Shown: positions 1 to 8,532 of the stretch, piece by piece | Numbering within the stretch: the stretch's first letter is position 1 | Layout of the letters: every line of letters begins with the position of its first letter | From: Sphingomonas kaistensis | GTDB lineage: Bacteria; Pseudomonadota; Alphaproteobacteria; Sphingomonadales; Sphingomonadaceae | DNA length: 64,000 nucleotides | Assembly (NCBI RefSeq): GCF_036884275.1 | Contig: NZ_CP145607.1 | Coordinates: 2,715,001 to 2,779,000 of the forward strand | Direction of reading: 5' to 3' | Made by a program: the position numbers and the translations under genes | Notes under the pieces: generated by a model | Database searches by the model: none | Told to the model about the DNA's origin: nothing | Seen by the model: the letters and a program-made list of their open reading frames with translations, nothing else

Positions 1-389
1 AGATTGCCGCCACCCTCGCCACCCTGACCGCGCGCGACGGCCGACTGCTCGTCATGTTCCAGCCACACGGCTACGGCCCGCTCGCCAAGATGGGCGACGA
101 GCTTGCCGCCACTTTCGCGGAAGGCCTCCGCGACGGGGATGTGCTGGTCCTTTCCGACCCCGTCTACCAGGGCGGCACCGTGGACCGCTCGCGCGGATCG
201 GAATGGTTGGTCGAGGCGGTTCGCACCCAGGGCGGCACGGCCGAGCATCTGCCCGAGCGTCCCGCCATCGCCGCCCGGCTGCTCAAGCTTGCGCGGCCCG
301 GCGACACCATCGCCATCCTCGGCGCGCGTGACGACACGCTGAGCGAATTTGCAGCGGAGCTGGTCGGGAACTTGGGCCTTCGCGACTGA
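1..389 (+). CDS. Mur ligase family protein, C-terminal part (5' end outside window)
   Basis: The reading frame is already open at base 3 and ends at 389, so only the last roughly 128 residues are present. They look like the C-terminal domain of a MurC/Mpl-type ligase: the motif FQPHGYGPL near residue 18 matches the FQPHRY-type motif of UDP-N-acetylmuramate ligases, and it is followed by a segment ending GDTIAILGARDDTLSEFA. The family couples amino acids or peptides to UDP-N-acetylmuramic acid in the cytoplasm using ATP. The catalytic ATPase domain lies upstream of the window, so MurC, Mpl and a stand-alone Mur-like protein cannot be told apart. Confidence 0.7.
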   Translation, partial: IAATLATLTARDGRLLVMFQPHGYGPLAKMGDELAATFAEGLRDGDVLVLSDPVYQGGTVDRSRGSEWLVEAVRTQGGTAEHLPERPAIAARLLKLARPGDTIAILGARDDTLSEFAAELVGNLGLRD

Positions 390-400
390 TTGATCCGGCC

Positions 401-754
401 ATGGCCAATGGCTGGAAACTCGACCGCGCCGAGCGCGACACCCTGCTCCGCGACCACCCGCCCCGTTATGCCGAGGTTTTGGCCGACCACGTTACCCTCG
501 ACGTCCGCAAGAACGAGCCGCCGCACGAGGTCAAAGCCGCGATCGTCGGGCGCACCGATGACGACAAGGGGGTCGAAGCGATGGTGGTGACCATCGACGG
601 CACCGTCGACCGGCCCGACGGCTCGACCTTTCACATAACATGGTCGCTTGGCGAAGGCCGCCGCGCCAAGGAAAGCAACGAGGTGCTGAAGGAGCGCGGG
701 TGGAAGGAGCTCGACCACCCCGTGCCGATCACCCTCACTCCCGCCACGCTGTGA
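401..754 (+). CDS. Conserved hypothetical protein, 117 aa
   Basis: This is a short soluble protein with no signal peptide or membrane segment. It begins MANGWKLDRAERDTLL and has a central beta-rich stretch (VVTIDGTVDRPDGSTFHITWSLG). The family is not recognised. It starts 11 bases after the Mur-like gene, and its stop overlaps the next start by one base (TGATG), so the three genes are probably co-transcribed. Codon use is ordinary for the region, which supports a real gene. Confidence 0.7.
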   Translation: MANGWKLDRAERDTLLRDHPPRYAEVLADHVTLDVRKNEPPHEVKAAIVGRTDDDKGVEAMVVTIDGTVDRPDGSTFHITWSLGEGRRAKESNEVLKERGWKELDHPVPITLTPATL

Positions 755-1242
755 TGGCCGAGCCCAGGCTATTTCTCGATTGCGACGGCGTGCTGGCGGA
801 TTTCGATGCGGGCGTGCGCAGGCTGCTTGGCACCGATGCCAAGTCGTTTGAAGCGGCGCGCGGCAAAGGCGAGTTCTGGAAGCGCCTCGCCCGCGCCGGC
901 GATTTCTACGCCTCGCTGCCCAAGATGCCCGACGCGGACGAGCTGTTCGACGCGGTCCGGCATCTGAAGCCCACCATCCTCACCGGCCTCCCCATCGGCA
1001 AGTGGGCCGCCCCGCAAAAGGTCACCTGGGCGGCCGAGCACTTTCCCGGGGTGCCCATCATCACCTGCATGGCCCGCGACAAGCATCGGCACATGACGGG
1101 TGCCGACGTGCTGGTCGACGACAGCGAGCGGCATAGGGACGCGTGGGAAGAAGCGGGCGGGATCTACGTGCTCCACACCAGCGCACGCGACAGCATCGCG
1201 CGGCTGGCGGAGATCTATCCGAGCGTCGAAGTCTCCCGCTAA
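754..1242 (+). CDS. HAD-superfamily 5' nucleotidase-like protein, 162 aa
   Basis: The N-terminus MAEPRLFLDCDGVLADFD carries HAD motif I (DxDGV/T), with the two aspartates expected to be nucleophile and acid/base. ILTGLP near residue 77 fits motif II, and VLVDDSERH near residue 130 fits the motif IV acidic pair. The size and the DCDGVLADFD form match the 5'(3')-deoxyribonucleotidase-like branch. The ATG at 754 was chosen because it overlaps the preceding stop and places motif I at residue 9. The exact substrate is not evident. Confidence 0.75.
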   Translation: MAEPRLFLDCDGVLADFDAGVRRLLGTDAKSFEAARGKGEFWKRLARAGDFYASLPKMPDADELFDAVRHLKPTILTGLPIGKWAAPQKVTWAAEHFPGVPIITCMARDKHRHMTGADVLVDDSERHRDAWEEAGGIYVLHTSARDSIARLAEIYPSVEVSR

Positions 1243-1245
1243 AGC

Positions 1246-1323
1246 TCGTCATTGCGAGGCGCAAAGCAACGACGCAATCCAGCTGCGGGGCAGTAGATTG
1301 CTTCGCTACACTCGCAATGACGA
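1246..1323. repeat. Long imperfect palindrome of the sphingomonad REP/MITE type
   Basis: Bases 1246-1258 (TCGTCATTGCGAG) are the reverse complement of 1311-1323. Inner arms also pair (GCAATC near 1274 with GATTGC near 1297), giving a 78-nt imperfect hairpin. It lies 3 bases after a stop codon and just before a convergent gene. The GTCATTGCGAG ends are common in intergenic repeats of sphingomonads (recalled, not searched). It may also act as a transcription barrier between the convergent genes. Confidence 0.75.
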
Positions 1324-1337
1324 AAGTCGGAAGCGCC

Positions 1338-1889
1338 TCAGGCGGCATCCGCCATGTCGACCTTCTCGACCCATTCCGGCCAGAAGACGGCTTCGCGGTT
1401 CGACCAGCCGGGCGCCGTAGCCGCGCTTTCGCTGATCGATTGCAAGAGCAGCCGGCGGCGATCGGGATGCAAGTGCGGCAGCGCGGCAGCCGCGCAGAAC
1501 GCCGCCGGCAGCCACGGCCGCGCCGCGGCGCCGAGCAGTCGCTCGTACAGGAAACGGAACGCCGCGAAGTTCGGGATCCGATCCTGCCCGAGATCGAACG
1601 CGGTCAGCGTGATCAGCAGGCCCATGAACGGGTCGATGGTGTCGAGCCCACTGTCGTCCGGCACCTGCATCCGCAGCGCGTCGAGCTGCTTGTAGAGCCG
1701 GCCCTGCGCGCGGATCGACGCCGCTTCGCCTTCGTCGCGCGCCCAGCAATCAAGCGCGTCCCGGCGGCCAAAGGCGATGTCGAGGCTGCGGCGAATGTAG
1801 CGCTGGGTCGCCTTCGGAAACCCGGCAAACTCCTTCATTTCGCTCAGCAGCAACGCTCCACCGGCAGGCTGCGTCGAACGCGTCGTCAT
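1338..1889 (-). CDS. Conserved hypothetical protein, 183 aa
   Basis: This is a mostly helical soluble protein starting MTTRSTQPAGGALLLSEMKE and ending WPEWVEKVDMADAA. It has no signal peptide, membrane segment or recognised catalytic motif. The ATG at 1889 was preferred over an upstream extension because the extra 52 residues (CRHNFQSEVKEL and similar) are not protein-like and would cover the promoter region. It converges with the HAD gene across the palindrome. Function unknown. Confidence 0.6.
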   Translation of the reverse strand: MTTRSTQPAGGALLLSEMKEFAGFPKATQRYIRRSLDIAFGRRDALDCWARDEGEAASIRAQGRLYKQLDALRMQVPDDSGLDTIDPFMGLLITLTAFDLGQDRIPNFAAFRFLYERLLGAAARPWLPAAFCAAAALPHLHPDRRRLLLQSISESAATAPGWSNREAVFWPEWVEKVDMADAA

Positions 1890-1966
1890 GGCACCCAGCT
1901 CCTTAACCTCGGACTGGAAGTTATGCCGACACAAGCGTTTCCACTTGCTTAACCATCGACCTAACC

Positions 1967-1986
1967 CCGGTTCATATTGAAACCGG
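1967..1986. promoter_or_regulatory. Dyad CCGGTT-N8-AACCGG, possible operator
   Basis: The six-base arms CCGGTT (1967-1972) and AACCGG (1981-1986) are separated by eight AT-rich bases (CATATTGA). The site sits about 80 bases upstream of the minus-strand gene starting at 1889. Size and symmetry fit a dimeric helix-turn-helix regulator site, but no regulator is adjacent. Confidence 0.3.
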
Positions 1987-2090
1987 TTCGGGCGGCGATT
2001 GCACGTGCTTATTCGAGCAGCTCCACAAAGTCGGGTAGCTGTCACATCCCTGCAACGGAAGTGATCACTTCTCTGGCGGCGGGTGGCCGC

Positions 2091-2303
2091 TCAGCCGGGA
2101 AAGCCGTTCGAGGGCGCCGGCTTGTCGTTGGAGCCCGGCTGCGAAGTCGAAGGCGGGTCGGACGCATCCATCGATTCATCGCTGCCGACATCTACCTTGG
2201 CATCTTCGTTCGTCGGGTCGCGGCGCAGCTTCTTTTCCAGTTCGTGATCCGGATCGCCGCTTTGCACGGCCGGCGGCGCCTCGGTTCCCCTTTGCTCGGT
2301 CAT
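2091..2303 (-). CDS. Small acidic, disordered hypothetical protein, 70 aa
   Basis: The protein starts MTEQRGTEAPPAV and is rich in Asp, Glu, Ser, Pro and Asn, with no hydrophobic core, so it is predicted to be disordered and cytoplasmic. The ATG at 2303 follows a good Shine-Dalgarno (AAGGAAG), which decides the start. A much longer reading frame on the same strand runs antisense to the histidine kinase gene and is not coding. Function unknown; such small acidic proteins are common in sphingomonads. Confidence 0.6.
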   Translation of the reverse strand: MTEQRGTEAPPAVQSGDPDHELEKKLRRDPTNEDAKVDVGSDESMDASDPPSTSQPGSNDKPAPSNGFPG

Positions 2304-2438
2304 TCTGTGATCTTCCTTTCGCCGCGACAACGTTCTCCCCGCCGCGCCCGTTCCCGCTTCGACCAATGACGCCGCCGCTTCGGCAACCGGCAGGCAGGCG
2401 GTTGCGCGGTTGCGCGGCGAACGGCACTCTAGGCTGCG

Positions 2439-3683
2439 ATGAACATGTCCCTTCCCAGCGACCGCCTGGTCTTCGGCAGCAATGCGCATTCGCCGCCGCG
2501 CTTCGCCGACTGGAAGCTGGCGATGAAGACGATCTTCGGCTTCTGGGCGATCTATTGCGTCACCATCGTCGCCCGCGCCTTTCTTGGCAGCGACCCCGGC
2601 ACCGTGCTCGCCAACAAGGTGCTGACCGTCTCCCTCGGGATCGTTCTCACCATCCTGCTCTATGCTGCCATTGCCACCGCCAGCCGCGGCCGGTCGATGC
2701 GGCGCAAGGCGGTGACGGCCGGCATCGGCTCGCTGATCGCGTCGATCGCGCTCGCCGGCACCCTGGTGATGAGCGAAGGCTCGCTCAAGACCAGCCGCGA
2801 GGAGATCCGCATCCAGGCCCGCGACGGCGTGGTGCTGGTGCAAAAAGGCGATCAGGTCCGGATCGAGCGCGGCGCCGCCGACCCGGTCGTGTTCGCCGCC
2901 CCGCGCCTCACCGACCTTGGCCAGCGCGAGCAGTTCCGGGTCGCCGCCGATACCGCGGTCGTCTGGCTGTTCTTCTTCGCCGCCTGGTCCGCCGTCTATC
3001 TCGCGGCAATGAGCCAGCAGCAGGCGCTCGACCTCCAGAAGCGCGCCGCCGCCGCCGAAAGCGCAGCGCAGCAGGCGCAGGTCCGGGCGTTGCGCTATCA
3101 GGTCAATCCGCATTTCCTGTTCAATACGCTGAACAGCCTGTCGAGCCTGGTGATGACCGGTCGCTCGGCCGAAGCGGAGGAGATGATCCTGAAGCTGTCG
3201 ACCTTTTTCCGCTCCAGCCTCTCGGCCGATCCGACCGCCGACGTCAGCTTGGCCGAGGAGATCCAGCTCCAACGCCTTTATCTCGATATCGAGCAGGTCC
3301 GGTTCCCCCGCCGCCTCAATGTCGAGTTCGACGTTCCCGACGCCCTCGCCTCGGCACGCCTGCCTGCGCTGATCCTGCAACCGATCGTCGAGAATGCGAT
3401 CAAATACGGCCTCGGCAACACCCGCGACAAGGTGACGCTGCGGATCACCGCGGAAGAGCCGCTGCCGGGGCGCCTGCGGATCGAGATCACCAATTTCGGC
3501 GGGACCGCGCTCAAGTCGCCGCGCAAGCCTGCCCCGCCCGCCGGAACCAAGGTCGGCCTCGCCAACGTCGCGCAGCGCCTCAGCGCCCGCTTCGGCCGTG
3601 CTGCAGGGGTCGAGCATGGGCCGCTGAGCGGGGGCGGCTACAAGGTCGCCCTTACCTTGCCAACGAGCCGCAACGATGGATGA
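2439..3683 (+). CDS. LytS/YehU-type sensor histidine kinase
   Basis: A 414-aa membrane kinase. Hydrophobic segments lie near residues 28-48, 65-85, 92-112 and 178-198, followed by a short coiled coil and the His_kinase domain with the phospho-acceptor in QVNPHFLFNTLNSL (His about 225). The N box is LQPIVENAIKYGLGN, with the ATPase glycines near GTKVGLANVAQRL. The gene overlaps the downstream LytTR regulator by 8 bases, so the two form one operon and a cognate pair. The extracytoplasmic loop between the third and fourth segments (about 65 residues) is the likely sensor; its ligand is unknown. Confidence 0.9.
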   Translation: MNMSLPSDRLVFGSNAHSPPRFADWKLAMKTIFGFWAIYCVTIVARAFLGSDPGTVLANKVLTVSLGIVLTILLYAAIATASRGRSMRRKAVTAGIGSLIASIALAGTLVMSEGSLKTSREEIRIQARDGVVLVQKGDQVRIERGAADPVVFAAPRLTDLGQREQFRVAADTAVVWLFFFAAWSAVYLAAMSQQQALDLQKRAAAAESAAQQAQVRALRYQVNPHFLFNTLNSLSSLVMTGRSAEAEEMILKLSTFFRSSLSADPTADVSLAEEIQLQRLYLDIEQVRFPRRLNVEFDVPDALASARLPALILQPIVENAIKYGLGNTRDKVTLRITAEEPLPGRLRIEITNFGGTALKSPRKPAPPAGTKVGLANVAQRLSARFGRAAGVEHGPLSGGGYKVALTLPTSRNDG

Positions 3684-4425
3684 AGCCGCTTTGAAGACAC
3701 TCGTCGTCGATGACGAACCGCTGGCGACCGAACGGCTGCAACTGCTGCTGGCGCGGATCGGCGGGATCGATCTCGTCGGCACTGCAAGCGACGGCGAAAG
3801 CGCGTGCCGCATGGCTGAAGCGCTACGCCCCGATCTTCTGCTGCTCGATATCGCCATGCCGGGCATGGACGGCATCGACGTCGCCCGCGAACTGGGGCGC
3901 TCGGGCACCCGGCCGGCGGTGATCTTCGTCACCGCCTTCGACCAGTTCGCCGTTTCGGCCTTCGAGGTCGAGGCGGTCGACTATCTGGTCAAGCCGGTCG
4001 ATCCCAAGCGGCTCGAGCGCGCCCTGGAGCGCGCCCGCGATCATCTCGCACGGCGCCGCGAGGGCTCAGCTGAAACCGCACCCGCGGCCGGCACCTATCT
4101 CGACGAATTCTGGGCCTCCGACCTCAGCGGGCTGGTCCGTATCCGCGCGATCGACATCGACCGGGTATCGGCCGAGCGCGACTACATGCGGCTTCACGTC
4201 GGCCCGCGCAGCTGGCTCATCCACCACAGCATGGCCGCGCTCGAAGAAGGGCTCGATCCCGCCGTGTTCGTCCGCCTGCACCGCTCGGCAATCGTGCGCC
4301 GCGACTTCATCAGCGGCTTTCAGCGTAATGCCTCGGGCCGATGGATCGCACGGCTGGCGGACGGGACCGAGCAGCCGGTCGGCCGCCTTTACGCCGATTG
4401 CGTGCGGGAGATCGCGGGGCGCTAG
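3676..4425 (+). CDS. LytTR-family response regulator
   Basis: A 249-aa regulator with an N-terminal receiver. VVDDEP near residue 11 is the acidic pocket, LLLLDIAMPGMDG contains the phospho-accepting Asp near residue 57, and the conserved Lys is in YLVKPVD. The C-terminal half is a LytTR DNA-binding domain with the typical RLHRSAIVRRDFISGF and DGTEQPVGRLY stretches. It is the output of the overlapping kinase gene. LytTR proteins usually bind direct repeats upstream of their targets; none was identified with confidence. The gene converges on the symporter gene with a 4-base overlap. Confidence 0.9.
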   Translation: MDEAALKTLVVDDEPLATERLQLLLARIGGIDLVGTASDGESACRMAEALRPDLLLLDIAMPGMDGIDVARELGRSGTRPAVIFVTAFDQFAVSAFEVEAVDYLVKPVDPKRLERALERARDHLARRREGSAETAPAAGTYLDEFWASDLSGLVRIRAIDIDRVSAERDYMRLHVGPRSWLIHHSMAALEEGLDPAVFVRLHRSAIVRRDFISGFQRNASGRWIARLADGTEQPVGRLYADCVREIAGR

Positions 4426-5729
4426 ACCGCGGCCCCGCTGTCTTCCGTCTGCTCCTCCGACACAGCGCCGGTCACCGCCACGTCCAGCACCACGTTGCCC
4501 AGCGTGCGGAAGGTGTCGGGAATGGTTTCCAGCGCCAGAAGTAGCGCGAGCGGCTCGATCGGCACGCCGAGTGCGATGCTAATCGGAGCGATCGAGGTGA
4601 CGAAGCTGATCTGCCCCGGCAGGCTGACCGCGCCGATCGAGGCCATCGCCGCCACCGCGATCCCGGCGATGTAGCCGGTCCAGCTGATCTCCACGCCAAG
4701 CCAATGCGCGACATACAGCGCCACGCCGATGTTCATCGCCGGCCCGGTCGCCCGGAACAGCGCCACCGCAAGCGGCAGCACCACGTCCGCATCGCGCTGG
4801 GGAATGCGCAGATCGGCGGCGCCTTGCAGCATGGCGGGAAGCGATGCGAGCGACGAGCGGGTAGACAGCGCCACCACCATCGATCCGGTGATCGCCTTGA
4901 AAAACCGCCCCGGTGCGTAGCCCGCGACCAGGATCGCGATCCCGAACCCGACGATCGTCAGCACCACGCCCAGCGCCGAGATGATCAGCACATAATGCAC
5001 CACCGCGCCGAGCGCCGATCCGCCCGCGCCTGCGCCGACCGCAAAGGCCAGCGCCAGCACGCCCACCGGCGCCAGCCACAGCACCCAGCCGATCACTCGC
5101 AGCATCGCGTCCGACACTCCTTCGAAGAAACCGAGCACGCCCACCCGCCGCGCCGGCTCGACCTTGGCCAAAGCGAAGGCGAAGATGGCGGTGAAGAAGA
5201 CCAAGGGGAGGATTTGATCGTTGGCGGCGGCGGCGATGGGATTGGGCGGAATGATGGTCTTGAAGAAATCGGCCACGGTCGGCACCGCGGCCGCGGTCGC
5301 GCTCTGGTCGACGCCGGCAAGCCCCGCCTGAAGCGCCTGCGCCGCGGCTTGCGGCAACGGAAACACCGCCAGCAGCGCTGGGGTCATCACCGCCCCGAAC
5401 ACCGCCGAAAAGACATAAAAGCCGACGAACCAGGCCACCGCCTTCGCCGCCAGCCCGCCTGCCCGCGCGGCATCCGCACCGCCGACCACGCCGACCACAA
5501 GCAAGGCGACGATCAGCGGGATCACCGTCATCCTCAAGGCGTCGAGCCACAGCCCGCCGATCAGCGCGGCGGCCTGCACCAGCGGCTCCTTCACGCCGTC
5601 GCCCATTCCGGCAACCGCGATGCCGAGCACCAGTCCGCCGACCAGCGCGGCCAGCAGCAACAGCGCACTCTTGCCGCCGAGGCCGGCAGGCCGGGCCGTC
5701 GGGGCAGCGTTTGCGTCAACCATCCACAT
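4422..5729 (-). CDS. Dicarboxylate/amino acid:cation symporter (SDF family)
   Basis: A 435-aa inner-membrane carrier with eight or more hydrophobic segments and re-entrant loops of the DctA/GltP (DAACS) family. The serine-rich hairpin appears as VVALSTRSSLASLPAML near residue 285. The region around TGPAMNIGVALYVAHWLG matches the seventh-helix substrate site. The start ATG at 5729 follows GGAG at good spacing. Such carriers import C4-dicarboxylates, glutamate or aspartate with Na+ or H+; the exact substrate cannot be read from the sequence. Confidence 0.85.
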   Translation of the reverse strand: MWMVDANAAPTARPAGLGGKSALLLLAALVGGLVLGIAVAGMGDGVKEPLVQAAALIGGLWLDALRMTVIPLIVALLVVGVVGGADAARAGGLAAKAVAWFVGFYVFSAVFGAVMTPALLAVFPLPQAAAQALQAGLAGVDQSATAAAVPTVADFFKTIIPPNPIAAAANDQILPLVFFTAIFAFALAKVEPARRVGVLGFFEGVSDAMLRVIGWVLWLAPVGVLALAFAVGAGAGGSALGAVVHYVLIISALGVVLTIVGFGIAILVAGYAPGRFFKAITGSMVVALSTRSSLASLPAMLQGAADLRIPQRDADVVLPLAVALFRATGPAMNIGVALYVAHWLGVEISWTGYIAGIAVAAMASIGAVSLPGQISFVTSIAPISIALGVPIEPLALLLALETIPDTFRTLGNVVLDVAVTGAVSEEQTEDSGAAV

Positions 5730-5941
5730 TCAACTCCAGGCACGAGCACGCCCGGCCTTGCTAGCGACACCGGGCGGCGACGCAAGCCCGCCTAGAGGTC
5801 GCCCCCGCCGATCGTGCCGCAACCGAAAAGCTCGACCGCCCTCTCAGCGGCGTCATTCCAGCTCAAAAACTTCGGTGCCGCGAACCCGCGCCGACTCCGA
5901 TGCGTTGAGGCCCCATAACTTCATCTTCCAGGAGACATTTC

Positions 5942-6397
5942 ATGATCGGTTCGGACAACAAGGGCACGGGCACGCTCGAAACCCTGACCACCACGCTTAT
6001 CGACAGCGTCAACGGTTATCGCGATGCCGCCGAAAATGCCGAGGGAACCAAGTTTCAGGAGCTGTTCCGCCGCAACGCCGACGAGCGCAGCCGGATCGCC
6101 GAAGAGCTTCGCGCCGAAATCCGCCGTCTCGGCGGCAATGCGCCCGACGACGGCAGCTTCCTTGGCGCCACCCACCAGCGTTTCCTTGACCTCAAGGCGG
6201 CGGTGACCGGCCGTGACGACAAGGCGATCATCAATGAGGTCGAGCGCGGCGAGGACTATCTCAAGGAGAAGTTCGAAGCGGCGCTGAACGCCAGCGACCT
6301 CGCGCCCGAGACCCGTTCGATCATCGAACGCGCTTATCAGTCGGTGCGCCAGGGCCACGACCAGATCAGCAGCCTGAAGCACGGCCTGGAGGCGTAA
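5942..6397 (+). CDS. PA2169-type four-helix-bundle protein (DUF2383), 151 aa
   Basis: The protein is almost wholly helical with ferritin-like spacing. It starts MIGSDNKGTGTLETLTTTL and has the family pattern VNGYRDAAENAE, FQELFRRNADERSRIAEELRAEIRRLGG and RGEDYLKEKFEAAL. A strong Shine-Dalgarno (AGGAG) sits 7 bases upstream. Four bases separate it from the DUF3597 gene, so both are co-transcribed and end at the terminator at 6871. The family is abundant in stress-adapted proteobacteria. No metal-binding residues are obvious and its biochemical role is unknown. Confidence 0.85.
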   Translation: MIGSDNKGTGTLETLTTTLIDSVNGYRDAAENAEGTKFQELFRRNADERSRIAEELRAEIRRLGGNAPDDGSFLGATHQRFLDLKAAVTGRDDKAIINEVERGEDYLKEKFEAALNASDLAPETRSIIERAYQSVRQGHDQISSLKHGLEA

Positions 6398-6401
6398 GAC
6401 G

Positions 6402-6848
6402 ATGGGTATCTTCGACAAGATCAAGGGCGCGATCTTCGGCCACAAGGATCCGGGCCCCGGCAATCGCCCGACCATCCCGGCCGGCATGGCCGGCGGTCCG
6501 CCGAGCGGGACGCCGCAGCCGACGCAGGGCCAGCCCCTCGGTCAGTCCGGCACGCAGGCGCAAGCCGCTCCCGCGCCGGCCGCACAGGACGTGGATGTCG
6601 AGAAGGTGCTGGCCGACATCAGCACCCAGCGCGGCAATCCCGACCTCAACTACAAGACGTCGATCGTCGATCTGATGAAGCTGTTGGGAATCGATTCCAG
6701 CCTCGAAAACCGCAAGGAGCTCGCCAAGGAACTCGGCTACGCCGGTGACCTCAACGGCTCGGCGGAGATGAACATCTGGCTGCACAAAGCGACCATGAAG
6801 CAGCTCGCTGCCAATGGGGGCCGCGTACCGGCCAGCTTCATCGACTGA
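6402..6848 (+). CDS. DUF3597 domain protein, 148 aa
   Basis: The N-terminus MGIFDKIKGAIFGHK is followed by a Pro/Gly/Gln-rich linker (residues 20-60) and the C-terminal DUF3597 domain (about 65-148), with LNYKTSIVDLMKLLGIDSSL and NIWLHKATMKQLAANGG. The domain has a fold similar to small peptidoglycan-binding or LysM-like modules (family knowledge). No signal peptide is present. It is co-transcribed with the DUF2383 gene. Function unknown, probably stress related by context. Confidence 0.85.
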   Translation: MGIFDKIKGAIFGHKDPGPGNRPTIPAGMAGGPPSGTPQPTQGQPLGQSGTQAQAAPAPAAQDVDVEKVLADISTQRGNPDLNYKTSIVDLMKLLGIDSSLENRKELAKELGYAGDLNGSAEMNIWLHKATMKQLAANGGRVPASFID

Positions 6849-6870
6849 CCCAAGGCCTCGGCAAAGAACA

Positions 6871-6906
6871 GGGCGGCAGGGCGAACACCCTGCCGCCCTT
6901 TCTTAT
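6871..6906 (+). terminator. Intrinsic terminator after the DUF2383-DUF3597 operon
   Basis: A perfect 11-bp stem, GGGCGGCAGGG (6871-6881) with CCCTGCCGCCC (6888-6898), has a 6-base loop and is followed by TTTCTTATT. It lies about 20 bases after the DUF3597 stop. Confidence 0.9.
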
Positions 6907-6909
6907 TGT

Positions 6910-8109
6910 TCAGGCCGCCGTTTCCAGCGCGGTAAAGGCAACGATCCGCATCTCTGCGTCCCCGTCCGCGGTATAGCCTTGGATCTGCATGTTGGGACGG
7001 CAAAGATTGTTCGCCGGAAGCCCGCCCGATTGTCGTTCGAGCACAAAGCAATCCAGCACCTTCCCGCCCGGCGCCACGCGCATCCGTACAAGATCGAAGC
7101 CGATGATCTTGAGGCCTGCGCGTTCGAGCTTTGGCCACGGCTCCGCCGCATCGCGCAGCAGACGGGATTCGAACCGCACGCGCAGCGTCCCCTCACCGCC
7201 TGCGCTACGCAAGACGGCAATCACCGCGCCGGGCGGCGGGCGGTCCCCGCAGTCCGGGGCTTTTGTTTCCTGAGTGCGCCCGACGCTTTGGGAGAAGGCC
7301 GTGCAATTCCGGGGCTTGCCGTCCGCACCGAGAACAAAGCGGATCAGCGCAACGTCGGGCACGACCACGCTTTGCGGCGGCAAGCGCCAAACGATGCGGG
7401 CGTTGACCGTATCGATCGACGGCTTGCCCTTCGTGTCGAGCGCAGGAGTGAACTTGGCCCGGCTGCTCATCAAGCGGCACGTCGCCGCGTCGAGCGTTGC
7501 CGATCCACTCGACTGGGTGACGGTGCAATCGCTGACCGAGCCATCGGCGGCGACGACAAGCCTGAAGCCGGTCGTCCCCTGCTCTCCCGCCCGGATGGCT
7601 TCGGGCGGATAATCGGACGACGTCACGAGCATGCCAAGGGGGAAGCGAGCCCGCGCACCGCCCGGACCGCTTTCAGGAGGCGGCAGCGGAACCGTTGCCG
7701 TGATCACCGGCGGTGGCGCCAAGGTTCGAATCAGGGGTGGGCTGTCAGCAACCGGGCGCGTACCCCGCCGGATCGCCGCCCAATCGATGGTCGCGCCAAC
7801 CTCTCCGGCGACCGGCACCCCCGCCGCGCTCGTGGCCGGCGTGAAACGGGTGCGGCTCCGCAGCAGCCGGCACGTCGTAGCATCGAGCGCGCCGTTGCCG
7901 CTGCTGGTCGTAATAGTGCAATTCGCCACCCGCCCATCAGGGCCGACGACGAGAACCACCGACACCGACCGCGCCGCCGACGCGGGGGCGCCTTGCGGAT
8001 AATCGTCGGGGGAAATGTAACGTTCGAGCGGCCCCCGGCTGACGGGAGGGGTCGCGGCGGGGGCGCTGGCGGCCTGGGCGAAGGCGGCGGCAACGGCAAT
8101 GACGAACAT
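6910..8109 (-). CDS. Secreted protein with two TonB C-terminal-like domains
   Basis: A 399-aa protein with a short signal peptide (MFVIAVAAAFAQAAS) and no transmembrane anchor. It has two homologous TonB_C-type modules, about residues 25-115 and 155-250. Both contain the pattern YP..A, a 'DG.V..C.ITTSSGN..LD..TCRL' block and R.RFTPA. A third cysteine-rich tail region ends the protein. The ATG at 8109 was chosen over an upstream GTG because it gives a compact signal peptide. TonB C-terminal domains normally contact outer-membrane receptors. A duplicated, unanchored version suggests a periplasmic or secreted binding protein; the role is inferred. Confidence 0.7.
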   Translation of the reverse strand: MFVIAVAAAFAQAASAPAATPPVSRGPLERYISPDDYPQGAPASAARSVSVVLVVGPDGRVANCTITTSSGNGALDATTCRLLRSRTRFTPATSAAGVPVAGEVGATIDWAAIRRGTRPVADSPPLIRTLAPPPVITATVPLPPPESGPGGARARFPLGMLVTSSDYPPEAIRAGEQGTTGFRLVVAADGSVSDCTVTQSSGSATLDAATCRLMSSRAKFTPALDTKGKPSIDTVNARIVWRLPPQSVVVPDVALIRFVLGADGKPRNCTAFSQSVGRTQETKAPDCGDRPPPGAVIAVLRSAGGEGTLRVRFESRLLRDAAEPWPKLERAGLKIIGFDLVRMRVAPGGKVLDCFVLERQSGGLPANNLCRPNMQIQGYTADGDAEMRIVAFTALETAA

Positions 8110-8175
8110 CGACACTCACTTTTCTTTCGGCCGCTTGAGGCTAGCCGAAGAAAAGCGCGTGTCGAGCAGGGTTCG

Positions 8176-8532
8176 TCATTTCTTCGACGGATCGTGACCC
8201 CAGTTCTTGAGGCTGGCTTCCCACTTCGATCCATCGGGATGCGCCGGCTTCTGCTTCATGTGACGATGGACGTAGCCGGTCACCTTTTTCATGTGCTTGA
8301 GATCGTCGTCGGACAGATCGTCGACCTTGGTCCGCAGCAGTTCGACGATCCGCTTGCCCGATTTGTGCCCGACGCTTTCGCCCGAGCCCTTGCCGTCCTC
8401 GCCCTTCCAGCCGACGTCCTTGCTTTCGTCGGTGTCGAGCCATTTCTCGAGCTCGGACGGGGTCATGTTGACGGCTTCCTTGAACTCCTTGCGGATCTCG
8501 GTGCGTTCTTTGTCGTCGATGGTATCGGCCAT
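8176..8532 (-). CDS. DUF3140 domain protein, 118 aa
   Basis: A small, highly charged cytoplasmic protein. MADTIDDKERTEIRKEFKEA is followed by the family core: VNMTPSELEKWLDTDESK, GHKSGKRIVELLRTK, and DDLKHMKKVTGYVHRHMKQK. The ATG at 8532 follows GGAGAAAAC, a good ribosome binding site. The gene lies about 90 bases downstream of the terminator of the putative structured RNA on the same strand. DUF3140 proteins have no known activity. The YVHRHMKQKP motif suggests nucleic-acid binding, but that is a guess. Confidence 0.85.
   Translation of the reverse strand: MADTIDDKERTEIRKEFKEAVNMTPSELEKWLDTDESKDVGWKGEDGKGSGESVGHKSGKRIVELLRTKVDDLSDDDLKHMKKVTGYVHRHMKQKPAHPDGSKWEASLKNWGHDPSKK

Noticed and set aside
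2091..3932. 613-codon frame antisense to the sensor kinase gene
   Set aside because: It is a mirror of the GC-rich kinase and regulator genes; only its last 70 codons (2091-2303) have their own start and ribosome binding site.
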